From Mycobacterium lehmannii (GTDB lineage Bacteria; Actinomycetota; Actinomycetes; Mycobacteriales; Mycobacteriaceae), in assembly GCF_002245535.1 (NCBI RefSeq), contig NZ_NKCN01000002.1, forward strand, positions 62,001-126,000: 64,000 nt of DNA, in the 5' to 3' direction. The notes beneath the pieces were generated by a model. That model did no database searches, was not told the origin of the DNA, and saw only the letters and a program-made list of their open reading frames with translations. Shown here piece by piece: positions 50,194 through 58,775 of the stretch (position 1 is its first letter; each line of letters begins with the position of its first letter). A program made the position numbers and the translations under genes.

Positions 50194-51579
50194 TCAGATG
50201 CGGCGGCCGGCGTCGGCGAGCACATCGCGCATGATCTGGTAGATCGCGTCGAACTCCTTCTGGCCGCTGATCAGTGGCGGGGCCAACTGCACGACCGGAT
50301 CGCCGCGGTCGTCGGCGCGGCAGTACAGGCCTGCCTCGAACAGCGCCGGGGTCAAGAAGCCGCGCAGCAGCCGCTCGGACTCCTCGTCGCTGAAGGTTTC
50401 CTTGGTGGCCTTGTCCTTCACGAGTTCGATGCCGTAGAAGTAGCCCTCGCCGCGAACGTCACCGACGATCGGCAGGTCGTACAACTGCTCGAGGGTGGCC
50501 CGGAATCTCGGCGCGTTCTCCTTGACGTGGTCGTTGAGGCCCTCGCGCTCGAAGATGTCGAGGTTGGCCAGCGCCACCGCCGACGACACCGGATGCCCGC
50601 CGAACGTGTAGCCGTGCGCGAACGTGGTCTTGCCGTCGTTGAACGGCTCGAACAGCCGGTCGCTGGCGACCATCGCGCCGATCGGCGAGTAGCCGGACGT
50701 CAAACCCTTTGCGCAGGTGATGATGTCGGGCACGTAACCGAAATCGTCACAGGCGAACATCGACCCGATCCGGCCGTATGCGCAGATGACCTCGTCGGAC
50801 ACCAGCAGCACGTCGTACTCGTCGCAGATCTCCCGGACCCGCTCGAAATAGCCTGGTGGGGGCGGGAAGCAGCCACCCGCATTCTGCACCGGTTCGAGGA
50901 AGACGGCCGCGACGGTGTCGGGCCCCTCGAATTCGATGGCTTCGGCGATGCGGTCGGCGCAGTACTGCCCGAACGCCTTCTCGTCGTCCTGGTACGGCGC
51001 GGGGGCCCGGTAGAAGTTGGTGTTGGGCACTCGGAAACCGCCGGGCGTCAGCGGCTCGAACGGTGCCTTGAACACCGGTAATCCGGTGATCGCCAACGCC
51101 CCCTGCGGTGTGCCGTGGTAGGCGATGGACCGCGAAACCACCTTGTGCTTACCGGGTTTGCCGGTCAGCTTGAAGTAGTTCTTGGCCAGTTTCCACGCCG
51201 ACTCGACGGCTTCGCCGCCGCCGGTGGTGAAGAACACCCGGTTCAGGTCGCCGGGCGCATACTTGGCGACCCGTTCGGCGAGTTCGATCGCGGTCGGCGT
51301 GGCGTAGGACCACAGCGGGAAGAACGCCAGCTGCTCGGCCTGTTTGGCAGCGGCCTCGGCCAGTTCCCGGCGGCCGTGACCGACCTGTACGACGAAAAGC
51401 CCCGACAGCCCGTCGATGTAGCTCTTGCCGTTGTTGTCCCAGATCGTGACGCCCTCACCGCGGGTGATGATCGGCGGGGTGATACCGGCCCCGTGCCGCG
51501 CGAAGTGACCCCACAGGTGACGGTTGGCTTTCGCGCCGAGCTCGGCCGAAACCTCCTGCGCGATATCGGTTGTAGTCAT
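50194..51579 (-). CDS. Class III aminotransferase (omega-amino acid type)
   Basis: 461 residues, homologous to Rv3329. PLP fold type I: GLSGLFVVQVGHGRRELAEA, FFTTGGGEAVESAWKLAKNY, AYHGTPQGALAITG, VFLEPVQNAGG, LLVSDEVICAYGRIG and the Schiff-base Lys291 in CAKGLTSGYSPIGA. Relatives use putrescine, GABA, beta-alanine or taurine with pyruvate or 2-oxoglutarate. The start ATG 51579 overlaps the Lrp gene stop as ATGA. With the divergent aldehyde dehydrogenase it suggests amine/omega-amino acid catabolism controlled by the Lrp regulator (inference). Confidence 0.9.
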   Translation of the reverse strand: MTTTDIAQEVSAELGAKANRHLWGHFARHGAGITPPIITRGEGVTIWDNNGKSYIDGLSGLFVVQVGHGRRELAEAAAKQAEQLAFFPLWSYATPTAIELAERVAKYAPGDLNRVFFTTGGGEAVESAWKLAKNYFKLTGKPGKHKVVSRSIAYHGTPQGALAITGLPVFKAPFEPLTPGGFRVPNTNFYRAPAPYQDDEKAFGQYCADRIAEAIEFEGPDTVAAVFLEPVQNAGGCFPPPPGYFERVREICDEYDVLLVSDEVICAYGRIGSMFACDDFGYVPDIITCAKGLTSGYSPIGAMVASDRLFEPFNDGKTTFAHGYTFGGHPVSSAVALANLDIFEREGLNDHVKENAPRFRATLEQLYDLPIVGDVRGEGYFYGIELVKDKATKETFSDEESERLLRGFLTPALFEAGLYCRADDRGDPVVQLAPPLISGQKEFDAIYQIMRDVLADAGRRI

Positions 51580-52097
51580 CTAGTGCCCCAATTATATTGT
51601 TGCTTAACAAGTTTCAAGTACACGAGCGTTTCGGTGGATATCACTCCCGGCAGGGCACGGATCTGGGTGTTGAGAAGGTCGAGCAGGTCGTCGTCGTCCT
51701 CGCAGACCACCTCGACGATGGCGTCGAAGGATCCGGCGGTGAGCACCACGTAGTCGACGGATTCGATGGCGGCCAGCTTCTCGGCGATCTTGGTGGTGTC
51801 GCCGGTGCAGCGGATGCCGATCATCGCCTGGCGCGCGAAGCCCAGCTGCATGGGATCGGTGACGGCGACGATCTGCATGACGCCGGCGTCGACCATGCGT
51901 TGCACCCGCTGCCGGACGGCGGCCTCCGACAGCCCGACCGACTTGCCGATGCCCGCATACGAGCGTCGTCCGTCCTGCTGCAGCTTCTCGATGATCTGCT
52001 TGCTCAGATCGTCGAGCTGGAACGCAGCACCGGGACGGGACTGGTTTAGTCGGAACGAAACGGGGCCGAGACCGTGCGTAGCACCCGGGGTAGGCAT
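51576..52097 (-). CDS. Lrp/AsnC-family regulator
   Basis: 173 residues. N-terminal helix-turn-helix (LDDLSKQIIEKLQQDGRRSY, then GKSVGLSEAAVRQRVQRMVD) and C-terminal RAM ligand domain (TAGSFDAIVEVVCEDDDDLL, LPGVISTETLVYLKLVKQQY). ATG 52097 gives a 27-residue extension before the HTH; the shorter form could start later. It is co-translated with the aminotransferase and divergent from the aldehyde dehydrogenase, the usual layout of a local activator responding to an amino acid. Confidence 0.92.
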   Translation of the reverse strand: MPTPGATHGLGPVSFRLNQSRPGAAFQLDDLSKQIIEKLQQDGRRSYAGIGKSVGLSEAAVRQRVQRMVDAGVMQIVAVTDPMQLGFARQAMIGIRCTGDTTKIAEKLAAIESVDYVVLTAGSFDAIVEVVCEDDDDLLDLLNTQIRALPGVISTETLVYLKLVKQQYNWGTR

Positions 52098-52213
52098 GCC
52101 AGTGATTGTGCACGGAATCCGTCGTCAGGGGCAACCACAGCCATGAATTCACTCGTTCGAGGCGCGTTCGGCTATGGGAAAGCGTGGCTCGTGGCCGTCG
52201 GGTCCGTTAGCGT

Positions 52214-53716
52214 ATGGCCATGACTGCGACATCCGTTTCCACCAGTGTGGCGAGCAGCTGGATCGACGGCGCCGCGGTGGCCACCAATGGGGCTGCGTTC
52301 CACGTCGTCAACCCCGCAACCGGTGAGGCTGTGGCCGAGTACGCAGTGGCCACACCCGATGACGTGGACACCGCGGTGGCGTCTGCTCGAGGCGCGCTGT
52401 CCGAGTGGTCGGGCGCCACGCCGGCCGAGCGCTCGGCGGTGCTGTACAAACTGGCGCAGTTGGCGGGCGCGAGCGCCGACGCGCTGGTCGTCGAGGAGGT
52501 CAGCCACACCGGCAAGCCGGTGCGGTTGGCCGCCGAGTTCGACGTGCCCGGCAGCGTCGACAACATCGACTTCTTCGCAGGCGCGGCCCGTCATCTGGAA
52601 GGCAAGGCCAGCGCCGAGTACTCCGGCGACCACACCTCCAGCATCCGTCGCGAAGCCGTCGGCGTGGTCGCGACGATCACGCCGTGGAACTATCCGCTGC
52701 AGATGGCGGTGTGGAAGGTGTTGCCCGCGTTGGCCGCCGGCTGTTCGGTGGTGATCAAACCGTGTGAGCTGACGCCGTTGACCACGTTGACGCTCGCGCG
52801 CCTCGCCAAGGAGGCGGGTCTACCCGACGGCGTCTTCAACGTGGTCACCGGGTTGGGCGGCGACGTCGGCGCGGCGCTGGCCGGGCACCGCGACGTCGAC
52901 GTCGTGACGTTCACCGGTTCGACGCCGGTGGGGCGCAAGGTGATGGCCGCGGCGGCGGTGCACGGCCACCGGGTGCAGCTCGAGCTCGGCGGTAAGGCAC
53001 CGTTCGTGGTGTTCGACGACGCGGACCTCGACGCCGCCGTCCAGGGCGCTGCGGCCGCCGCATTGATCAACACCGGTCAGGACTGCACGGCCGCGACCCG
53101 GGCGATCGTCGCGCGCGAGCTCTACGACGATTTTGTCGCGGGTGTCGGCGAAGTGTTCTCCAAGGTCGTCGTCGGCGATCCGCACGACCCGGACACCGAT
53201 CTCGGACCGCTGATCTCGATGGCGCACCGGGCAAAAGTGGCAGGCATGGTCGAGCGCGCCGCCGGTCAGGGCGGGCGAATCGTCTGCGGTGGGTCGGCCC
53301 CGGACCGGCCGGGTTCGTTCTATCTACCGACCGTGATCGCCGACGTCGACGAGCGCTCGGAGGTGTATCGCGACGAAATCTTCGGGCCAGTTCTGACGGT
53401 GCGCTCGTTCACCGACGACGACGACGCGCTGCGGCAGGCCAACGACACAGACTACGGGCTGGCGGCATCGGCGTGGACGCGTGACGTGTACCGCGCGCAG
53501 CGGGCCTCGCGGGAGATCAAGGCCGGTTGTGTGTGGATCAACGACCACATCCCGATCATCAGCGAGATGCCGCACGGCGGTGTCGGCGCGTCAGGGTTCG
53601 GCAAGGACATGAGCGACTACTCGCTCGAGGAGTACCTCACGGTCAAGCACGTGATGAGCGACATCACCGGGGTGGCCGAAAAGGACTGGCACCGCACGGT
53701 GTTCACGAAGCGCTAA
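52214..53716 (+). CDS. Aldehyde dehydrogenase (aminobutyraldehyde/betaine-aldehyde type)
   Basis: 500 residues. NAD+ ALDH fold: TPWNYPLQMAVWKVLPALAA, TFTGSTPVGRKVMAAAA, Glu257 in ELGGKAPFVVFDDA, nucleophile Cys291 in NTGQDCTAATR, EIFGPVLTVRSF. Closest in feel to gamma-aminobutyraldehyde dehydrogenases, which would pair with the adjacent omega-aminotransferase in a putrescine-to-GABA-to-succinate type path. ATG 52214 or ATG 52220: TAGCGT (52208-52213) is a possible -10 that would make the second ATG a leaderless start. The stop overlaps prsW as CTAA. Confidence 0.92.
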   Translation: MAMTATSVSTSVASSWIDGAAVATNGAAFHVVNPATGEAVAEYAVATPDDVDTAVASARGALSEWSGATPAERSAVLYKLAQLAGASADALVVEEVSHTGKPVRLAAEFDVPGSVDNIDFFAGAARHLEGKASAEYSGDHTSSIRREAVGVVATITPWNYPLQMAVWKVLPALAAGCSVVIKPCELTPLTTLTLARLAKEAGLPDGVFNVVTGLGGDVGAALAGHRDVDVVTFTGSTPVGRKVMAAAAVHGHRVQLELGGKAPFVVFDDADLDAAVQGAAAAALINTGQDCTAATRAIVARELYDDFVAGVGEVFSKVVVGDPHDPDTDLGPLISMAHRAKVAGMVERAAGQGGRIVCGGSAPDRPGSFYLPTVIADVDERSEVYRDEIFGPVLTVRSFTDDDDALRQANDTDYGLAASAWTRDVYRAQRASREIKAGCVWINDHIPIISEMPHGGVGASGFGKDMSDYSLEEYLTVKHVMSDITGVAEKDWHRTVFTKR

Positions 53717-54816
53717 CCGTGCTGAGCCACCGGCTCCGCGGACGTCGGCTCGGCGGTCCAAGATGCTTGTATCCGGTCGAGCGCGGCACGTTGTTGGGCC
53801 TTGACCGCCTTGGCGGCTGCGCGGCCACCGGCCTTTTTCGCCGCCTTTTTCAGGGCGCGGCGCCAGCGACGCGTCGGCAGCGAGTCCAGAAGGTCGTCGC
53901 GGATGCCGGAGAACTCGCCGCTGGCGCGGCCCGCTTGGATGCGGGCGACCACCCAGCGCCGCTCGTCACGCAGTAACAGGGCCGCGACGATCAGGAAGAA
54001 CACCAGGCCGCCGAGTATCTTCAGCGGCATCGCCGCCACCGGACCCGGTGCGTTCCAGATGAAGTGCAGCAGTGGGCCGCTCAGCAGCAGTCCGCATGCG
54101 GTGGCCAGCCGCCGACCGGTCGGCCAGTGCGACGCGCTACGGAACGTCGGGAGCAACATCAGCACGCCGACCGACGTCAGCGCCGTGTAGGTCCAGTGCG
54201 CCGGCACGGCGGTGAAGAACCGCACGAGGAGATTGCCGCCCGCGCCGACCACATCCGAGTCGAGATCCTGCAGTGCACTGTTGGCGGCGTAAGACAGGTC
54301 CTCCATCAGGTCGAAACCGAAGCCGACGAACATCCCGAGCATCAGTGCGTGCGAAATCCGCTGCAGCACATGCCCGCACAGCACCAGCACCACCGCTGCG
54401 CACAACGCCTTGGACGCCTCTTCGATGATCGGCGCGGTGATCGAGGCCTGCCAGGCGGTCAACGTCTCCGGTGGGAGCACCAGACTCCACAGTTGGCCGA
54501 GCGCATCGTTGCCGATCATCGCCATCGCCACCGCTGTGGTGCCGCCCAGCGCGAACCCGGCCACGAGTGCCTGCGGATGACGCCGACCGCTGCGGAACGG
54601 GTCGAACCGGAAAATCAACCACACCATGAAGACGATGAACAGCAGCCACAGCCACGCCAGGTCGAGGTGGGCGTCGAGGGTGGCGCGGATGACGGACCAG
54701 GAGTCGTCGAGCAAGAGAAGCGTGCCGGCGATCAGGGCCACCACGAACACCCAGAACACCGCGGACTCAGGGCGGTACACCACAGGACGCGTTGCTTGCA
54801 CGGTATCGCCGGTCAC
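53713..54816 (-). CDS. PrsW-family intramembrane metalloprotease
   Basis: 367 residues, about eight membrane helices. PrsW motifs: ITAPIIEEASKALCAAVVL (the E-E-x-x-K motif), HALMLGMFVGFGFDLMED and a C-terminal GPLLHFIWNAPG. Family members cleave anti-sigma factors in the membrane. C-terminal cytoplasmic tail (about 310-367) is strongly basic with an Ala/Lys-rich helix (ALKKAAKKAGGRAAAKAVKA). GTG 54816 overlaps the stop of the secreted-protein gene. The sigJ gene is nearby but divergent; a functional link is speculative. Confidence 0.87.
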   Translation of the reverse strand: MTGDTVQATRPVVYRPESAVFWVFVVALIAGTLLLLDDSWSVIRATLDAHLDLAWLWLLFIVFMVWLIFRFDPFRSGRRHPQALVAGFALGGTTAVAMAMIGNDALGQLWSLVLPPETLTAWQASITAPIIEEASKALCAAVVLVLCGHVLQRISHALMLGMFVGFGFDLMEDLSYAANSALQDLDSDVVGAGGNLLVRFFTAVPAHWTYTALTSVGVLMLLPTFRSASHWPTGRRLATACGLLLSGPLLHFIWNAPGPVAAMPLKILGGLVFFLIVAALLLRDERRWVVARIQAGRASGEFSGIRDDLLDSLPTRRWRRALKKAAKKAGGRAAAKAVKAQQRAALDRIQASWTAEPTSAEPVAQHG

Positions 54817-55283
54817 GGCTGGTCCCTTCTGATCGGTGCCACGACGACGTCCAGTGGCGGCGCGGGCTGGTCGGCGGTGCCGAGGGTCTGGACCCACACG
54901 ATCACCTCGTCGTCGGCCAGAAACGCGCATTCGCCCAACCGGTCGCCGGCCACGAGTTCACACGCCTCACCGGTCAGGGTGCCGTCGGCGGTGGTGATGG
55001 TCTCGCCTGTCATCGCGGCGCTGGAACCGGTGACGCGGTCGGCCCGCATGAGCCGGCGTGCGACAGCATCCACGTCGCGCCCACCCCGGTCGAAGACCTG
55101 CACGATGACGAGCTCGTCCCCTGAGCGGTAGCCGATCCCGTTGCCGTCCTCGCTGGCCACCTGCGCGGTCTCGGAGCCCGGCTGCCAGGCGTCGTCGTCG
55201 ACCATGGCCGCCGCTGCCATCGGGATCCCCGGTACCGCAATCAGTCCCGCCGCCAGCAGCAGCGCTGCCCGAACCTGAATCAA
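54813..55283 (-). CDS. Secreted protein upstream of prsW, unknown function
   Basis: 156 residues. Signal peptide (RAALLLAAGLIAVPGIPMAA, cleavage near AAAAM). The mature part of about 130 residues has two cysteines (GEACELVAG and LGECAFLAD) likely paired, and alternating strands; no family recognised. ATG 55283. Co-translated with the PrsW-like protease (GTGA overlap at 54813-54816), so it may be its partner, substrate or regulator. The 110 bases to the divergent sigJ start hold no gene. Confidence 0.7.
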   Translation of the reverse strand: MIQVRAALLLAAGLIAVPGIPMAAAAMVDDDAWQPGSETAQVASEDGNGIGYRSGDELVIVQVFDRGGRDVDAVARRLMRADRVTGSSAAMTGETITTADGTLTGEACELVAGDRLGECAFLADDEVIVWVQTLGTADQPAPPLDVVVAPIRRDQP

Positions 55284-55393
55284 CCGCGTCCCCCTCCATA
55301 AGTCCGGGTATGTCGAGGGTCGAACCTAGCAAGCCAATCGCACTGCCGGGGGCGCGCCACGCTGGAAGTATTGGCGCGGACTAGGCTGGCTGA

Positions 55394-56302
55394 ATGACCG
55401 CCAGCGCGCGGGTCGACGAGTTCGAGGAGCTGCGGCCGCACCTGCTGTCCGTCGCCTACCGGCTCACGGGCACGATGGCCGACGCCGAGGACATCGTCCA
55501 GGACGCCTGGTTGCGCTGGAGCGCCGCCCACCACGAGTCGATCAAGGACCTGCGGGCCTGGCTCACGACGGTGGTCAGCCGGTTGGGCCTGGACCGGCTT
55601 CGTTCGGCGGCGCACCGGCGCGAAACCTATGTCGGCCAATGGCTTCCGGAGCCGGTGGTCACCCCGCTGGACGGTGACGACCCATTGGCGACGGTGGTCG
55701 CCGGCGAAGACGCCCGGTTCGCCGCGATGGTGGTGCTCGAACGGCTCAACCCCGATCAGCGGGTGGCGTTCGTACTGCACGACGGCTTCTCGGTGCCGTT
55801 CGCAGAGATCGCCGACGTACTCGGTGTCAGTGCGGCGGCGGCGCGCCAGCTGGCCTCCCGGGCACGGCGTGCCGTCGCCGACGCGCCACCGCCGGTATCC
55901 GACGACGCCCACAACGAGGTCGCCGGAGCGCTGATGGCAGCCCTCGCTGCGGGCGACATGGAAGCCGTTGTGGCACTGCTACATCCCGATGTCACCTTCG
56001 CCGGGGACTCGAACCGCCGCGCGCCGACCGCGCCGCGCGTCATCCACGGCCCGGAGAAGGTGGCCCGGTTCCTGTTCGGGCTGGCCCGTCGCTATGGACC
56101 GGGCTGGCTCGAGACGGGTGTGCCCGCTTTGATCAACGGTCAGTTCGGCAGCTGGACTCCCGGGGCACCCGCCCACGATGGCTATGCGGAGATGATGCCG
56201 CGGGTCACCGCGATGACCGTGCGCGACGGCAAGGTCTGCGCGATATGGGATATCGCCAACCCGGACAAGTTCACCGGCTCGCCGCTGAAGGCTCGTCGGT
56301 AA
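55394..56302 (+). CDS. sigJ: ECF41-type sigma factor SigJ
   Basis: 302 residues, homologous to Rv3328c. Sigma-2 (HLLSVAYRLTGTMADAEDIV, QDAWLRW), the ECF41 linker motif WLPEPVVTP (about residues 83-91), sigma-4 (LNPDQRVAFVLHDGFSVPFA, VSAAAARQLASRAR) and a fused C-terminal SnoaL-like domain (165-300) ending with the conserved IANPDKFTG. In ECF41 factors the C-terminal domain replaces an anti-sigma factor and tunes activity. Its last 32 bases overlap the convergent carboxymuconolactone-decarboxylase gene, the typical genetic partner. Confidence 0.94.
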   Translation: MTASARVDEFEELRPHLLSVAYRLTGTMADAEDIVQDAWLRWSAAHHESIKDLRAWLTTVVSRLGLDRLRSAAHRRETYVGQWLPEPVVTPLDGDDPLATVVAGEDARFAAMVVLERLNPDQRVAFVLHDGFSVPFAEIADVLGVSAAAARQLASRARRAVADAPPPVSDDAHNEVAGALMAALAAGDMEAVVALLHPDVTFAGDSNRRAPTAPRVIHGPEKVARFLFGLARRYGPGWLETGVPALINGQFGSWTPGAPAHDGYAEMMPRVTAMTVRDGKVCAIWDIANPDKFTGSPLKARR

Positions 56303-56870
56303 TCCACGGGACCCGGCACGCATCACCCGAACCGAAGCCCTGCTCGGTGATACCCAGCGCCGAGTACATCCGTGCGCGCATGTTCTCCACGCCGATCTGA
56401 TACGTCAGCTCGATGACGCCGTCGTCGCCGAACCGCTGGCGAAGGTCGTCGACCTGTTCGTCGGTGATCGTGTGCGGATCACCGGTCATCGCGTCGGCGT
56501 AAGCGATCGCGGCGCGCTCGTCGTCGGAGAACAGCGGCGACGTCGCGTATTCGTCGATGTGCTTGAGGCGGTCGACGTCGAGGCCGTCGAGGCGTTGCAG
56601 CATCGCGCCGAAATCCACACACCACGAGCATCCGACCGTCCGGGCGGCCCAGAACACCGCGAGCTCACGGACGCTGGTGGGCAGCTTCTTCGACCCGGAC
56701 TGCAGCATGCCTTCGTGCACCACGTTGGCGATCATGAGCCGCGGATGGTGCGCGGCCACGGCGAACGGTTCGGGCACCTCGCCGAAGCGGCGCTTGGCCA
56801 CTCGGTAGAGGAGCTTGGTCAGCAGCGTCGCGCGCTGCGGGGGCAGGGGTTCGATACGTGATGTCGTCAT
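56271..56870 (-). CDS. Carboxymuconolactone decarboxylase / AhpD-like protein
   Basis: 199 residues. AhpD-like helical fold with the redox pair CSWC in AARTVGCSWCVDFGAMLQRL, preceded by SVRELAVFWA; C-terminal IELTYQIGVENMRARMYSAL. ECF41 sigma factors are nearly always encoded beside such a CMD/oxidoreductase/epimerase protein and control its promoter; here the pair is convergent and overlaps by 32 bases. ATG 56870 chosen because longer starts add unrelated residues. Probably handles peroxide or thiol redox; substrate unknown. Confidence 0.9.
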   Translation of the reverse strand: MTTSRIEPLPPQRATLLTKLLYRVAKRRFGEVPEPFAVAAHHPRLMIANVVHEGMLQSGSKKLPTSVRELAVFWAARTVGCSWCVDFGAMLQRLDGLDVDRLKHIDEYATSPLFSDDERAAIAYADAMTGDPHTITDEQVDDLRQRFGDDGVIELTYQIGVENMRARMYSALGITEQGFGSGDACRVPWITDEPSAASR

Positions 56871-56934
56871 ACCTTGCAGACGAGACAGCCCGCCGAAGTG
56901 TGACCGCGCGCAGGAAATGAGCCCCGATTCGCGG

Positions 56935-57813
56935 TCAGGCCCGCGGAGCGGTCGCGTCACGCACGTGTTTTGCGAGCAGGCCGTACATGCGCCGCGTCAC
57001 ATCGGAGTTGTCGCTTCGGACGTTGTAGGCGTGGTCGACGCCCAGGACGTCGTGGTGGCGCACCAGCGAGCCCGCGGCGTCCAGCTCGGCGGCGTACCGG
57101 ACGCCTTCGTCGCGGAGCAGGTCGAACTCGGTGGTGATGACCACCGCTGGGGCGATCCCGGCGAGGTGGTCGGCGTTGGACCCCCACACCGGCGAGGCGA
57201 GTCGGTGTTTGCGATCCTCGCGCCGCGGGATGTAGGCCGTATCGAAGACCTCGGCCATCCACGGTTTGAGAACGGCGTCGCGGCCCAGCGGGGAGTGCTT
57301 CTTCGCCGCCGGTGTCACCAGGTCCAGCACCGCATAATGCAGCACCTGCAACGCAATCGCCGGGCCGCCTTGCTCGAGGGCCATCCGGCTGATCGCGGCC
57401 GACAGGTTCCCCCCGGCGCTCTGTCCGCCCACGCACAACCGGCTGCCATCCCAGTCCCGTTCCTCGGAGGCGGCCCACCGCACCACGTCGAGCAACTGTT
57501 CGGCCGCGGTGGGAAACCGGTGACCGGGCGCGAGCACGTAGTCGGTGTTGACGACGACCACCCCGGCGTGCGCGGCCAGGTAGCGGCACCACGGATCGTC
57601 CTGCTCCTGGCGCCCGGCCACAAAACCACCGCCGTGGATGTTGACGTAGACGCCCGCACGTTCGGTCGCCGCGGCCGGCGGCCGGTAGATCGTCACCGCG
57701 GTGGGGCCGTGCCGGGTGCCGACGACGTCGGTGCTGGTATCACCCTCGATCTCGGGGAATCGCACGCCCGGCTTCGGTTCGGTGTTGAAGGCTCGGGCGA
57801 ACAGGCGCGCCAC
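56935..57813 (-). CDS. HSL-family alpha/beta hydrolase (lipase/esterase)
   Basis: 292 residues. Hormone-sensitive-lipase motifs: HGGGF (oxyanion hole) in VYVNIHGGGFVAGR, GQSAGGNLSAAISR with the nucleophile Ser, EFDLLRDEGVRYAAEL with the acid Asp and VDHAYNVRS with the His. GTG 57813 is the only start codon before the core; about 30 codons further upstream remain open in frame without ATG/GTG, so the N-terminus is uncertain. Substrate unknown; mycobacteria have many Lip proteins. Confidence 0.87.
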   Translation of the reverse strand: MARLFARAFNTEPKPGVRFPEIEGDTSTDVVGTRHGPTAVTIYRPPAAATERAGVYVNIHGGGFVAGRQEQDDPWCRYLAAHAGVVVVNTDYVLAPGHRFPTAAEQLLDVVRWAASEERDWDGSRLCVGGQSAGGNLSAAISRMALEQGGPAIALQVLHYAVLDLVTPAAKKHSPLGRDAVLKPWMAEVFDTAYIPRREDRKHRLASPVWGSNADHLAGIAPAVVITTEFDLLRDEGVRYAAELDAAGSLVRHHDVLGVDHAYNVRSDNSDVTRRMYGLLAKHVRDATAPRA

Positions 57814-57939
57814 GCCGTCGGCGACGGCTGCCAGGACAGTATCGACACTGTGCTCCTCTTCGTTGCTGTAGTGGATACAACGGCGAAAGGAGCGTTCTGG
57901 TTCGCAGACCCGTGAAGTCGCAGCGCTCGCGGAAGAAGA

Positions 57940-58740
57940 TCAGCGCGCGAACATCAGCGCGCGCTTGACCTCCTGGATGGCCTGCGTGACCTGGATGCCG
58001 CGCGGGCAGGACTCGGTGCAGTTGAACGTGGTTCGGCAGCGCCACACCCCGTCGACCTCGTTGAGGATGTCGAGCCGCTCGGCGGCGGCCTCATCGCGGC
58101 TGTCGAAGATGAAGCGGTGCGCGTTGACGATCGCGGCGGGACCGAAGTAGGACCCTTCGCTCCAGTAGATCGGGCAGCTCGTCGTGCAGCACGCACACAG
58201 GATGCACTTGGTGGTGTCGTCGTAGCGGGCCCGGTCGGTCTGGCTCTGAATACGTTCGCGCGTAGGGGGATTGCCGCTGGTGACCAGGTACGGCTTGATC
58301 GCGCGGTAGGCGTCGAAGAACGGCTCCATGTCCACGATCAGGTCCTTCTCCACGGGCAGTCCGCGGATCGGCTCGATCGTGATGGTCAACTGCTTCTTCG
58401 GGTTCTTCGGCAGCATGTCGCGCATCAGCACCTTGCACGCCAGCCGGTTGACGCCGTTGATCCGCATCGCATCCGAGCCGCACACTCCGTGTGCGCACGA
58501 CCGCCGGAACGTCAACGTGCCGTCCAGGTACCACTTCACGTAGTGCAGCAGGTTGAGCAGCCGGTCGGTGGGCAGGCACGGAACGCGGAAGCTCTGCCAG
58601 CCGCCCGAATCGGCGTAGGCGTCGGGCTCTTCCGGATTGAACCGCGCGATCTTCAGCGTCACCATCACCGAACCCTCGGGCACGGGCGGCAGTTCGGGTT
58701 CGCCGGTGGCCGGGCCTTTCACGTCAGGCGCTAGGGTCAT
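57940..58740 (-). CDS. sdhB: Succinate dehydrogenase iron-sulfur subunit
   Basis: 266 residues. The [2Fe-2S] site uses cysteines in RRSCAHGVCGSDAM and RLACKVL. The [4Fe-4S]/[3Fe-4S] sites are in CILCACCTTSCP and FNCTESCPRGI. ATG 58740 with GAGGAGAA upstream. Last gene of sdhCDAB; electrons pass from SdhA FAD to menaquinone through SdhCD. Confidence 0.97.
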   Translation of the reverse strand: MTLAPDVKGPATGEPELPPVPEGSVMVTLKIARFNPEEPDAYADSGGWQSFRVPCLPTDRLLNLLHYVKWYLDGTLTFRRSCAHGVCGSDAMRINGVNRLACKVLMRDMLPKNPKKQLTITIEPIRGLPVEKDLIVDMEPFFDAYRAIKPYLVTSGNPPTRERIQSQTDRARYDDTTKCILCACCTTSCPIYWSEGSYFGPAAIVNAHRFIFDSRDEAAAERLDILNEVDGVWRCRTTFNCTESCPRGIQVTQAIQEVKRALMFAR

Positions 58741-58775
58741 TTCTCCTCGCACAAGTGCTCGTCGGGAGTCATTGA

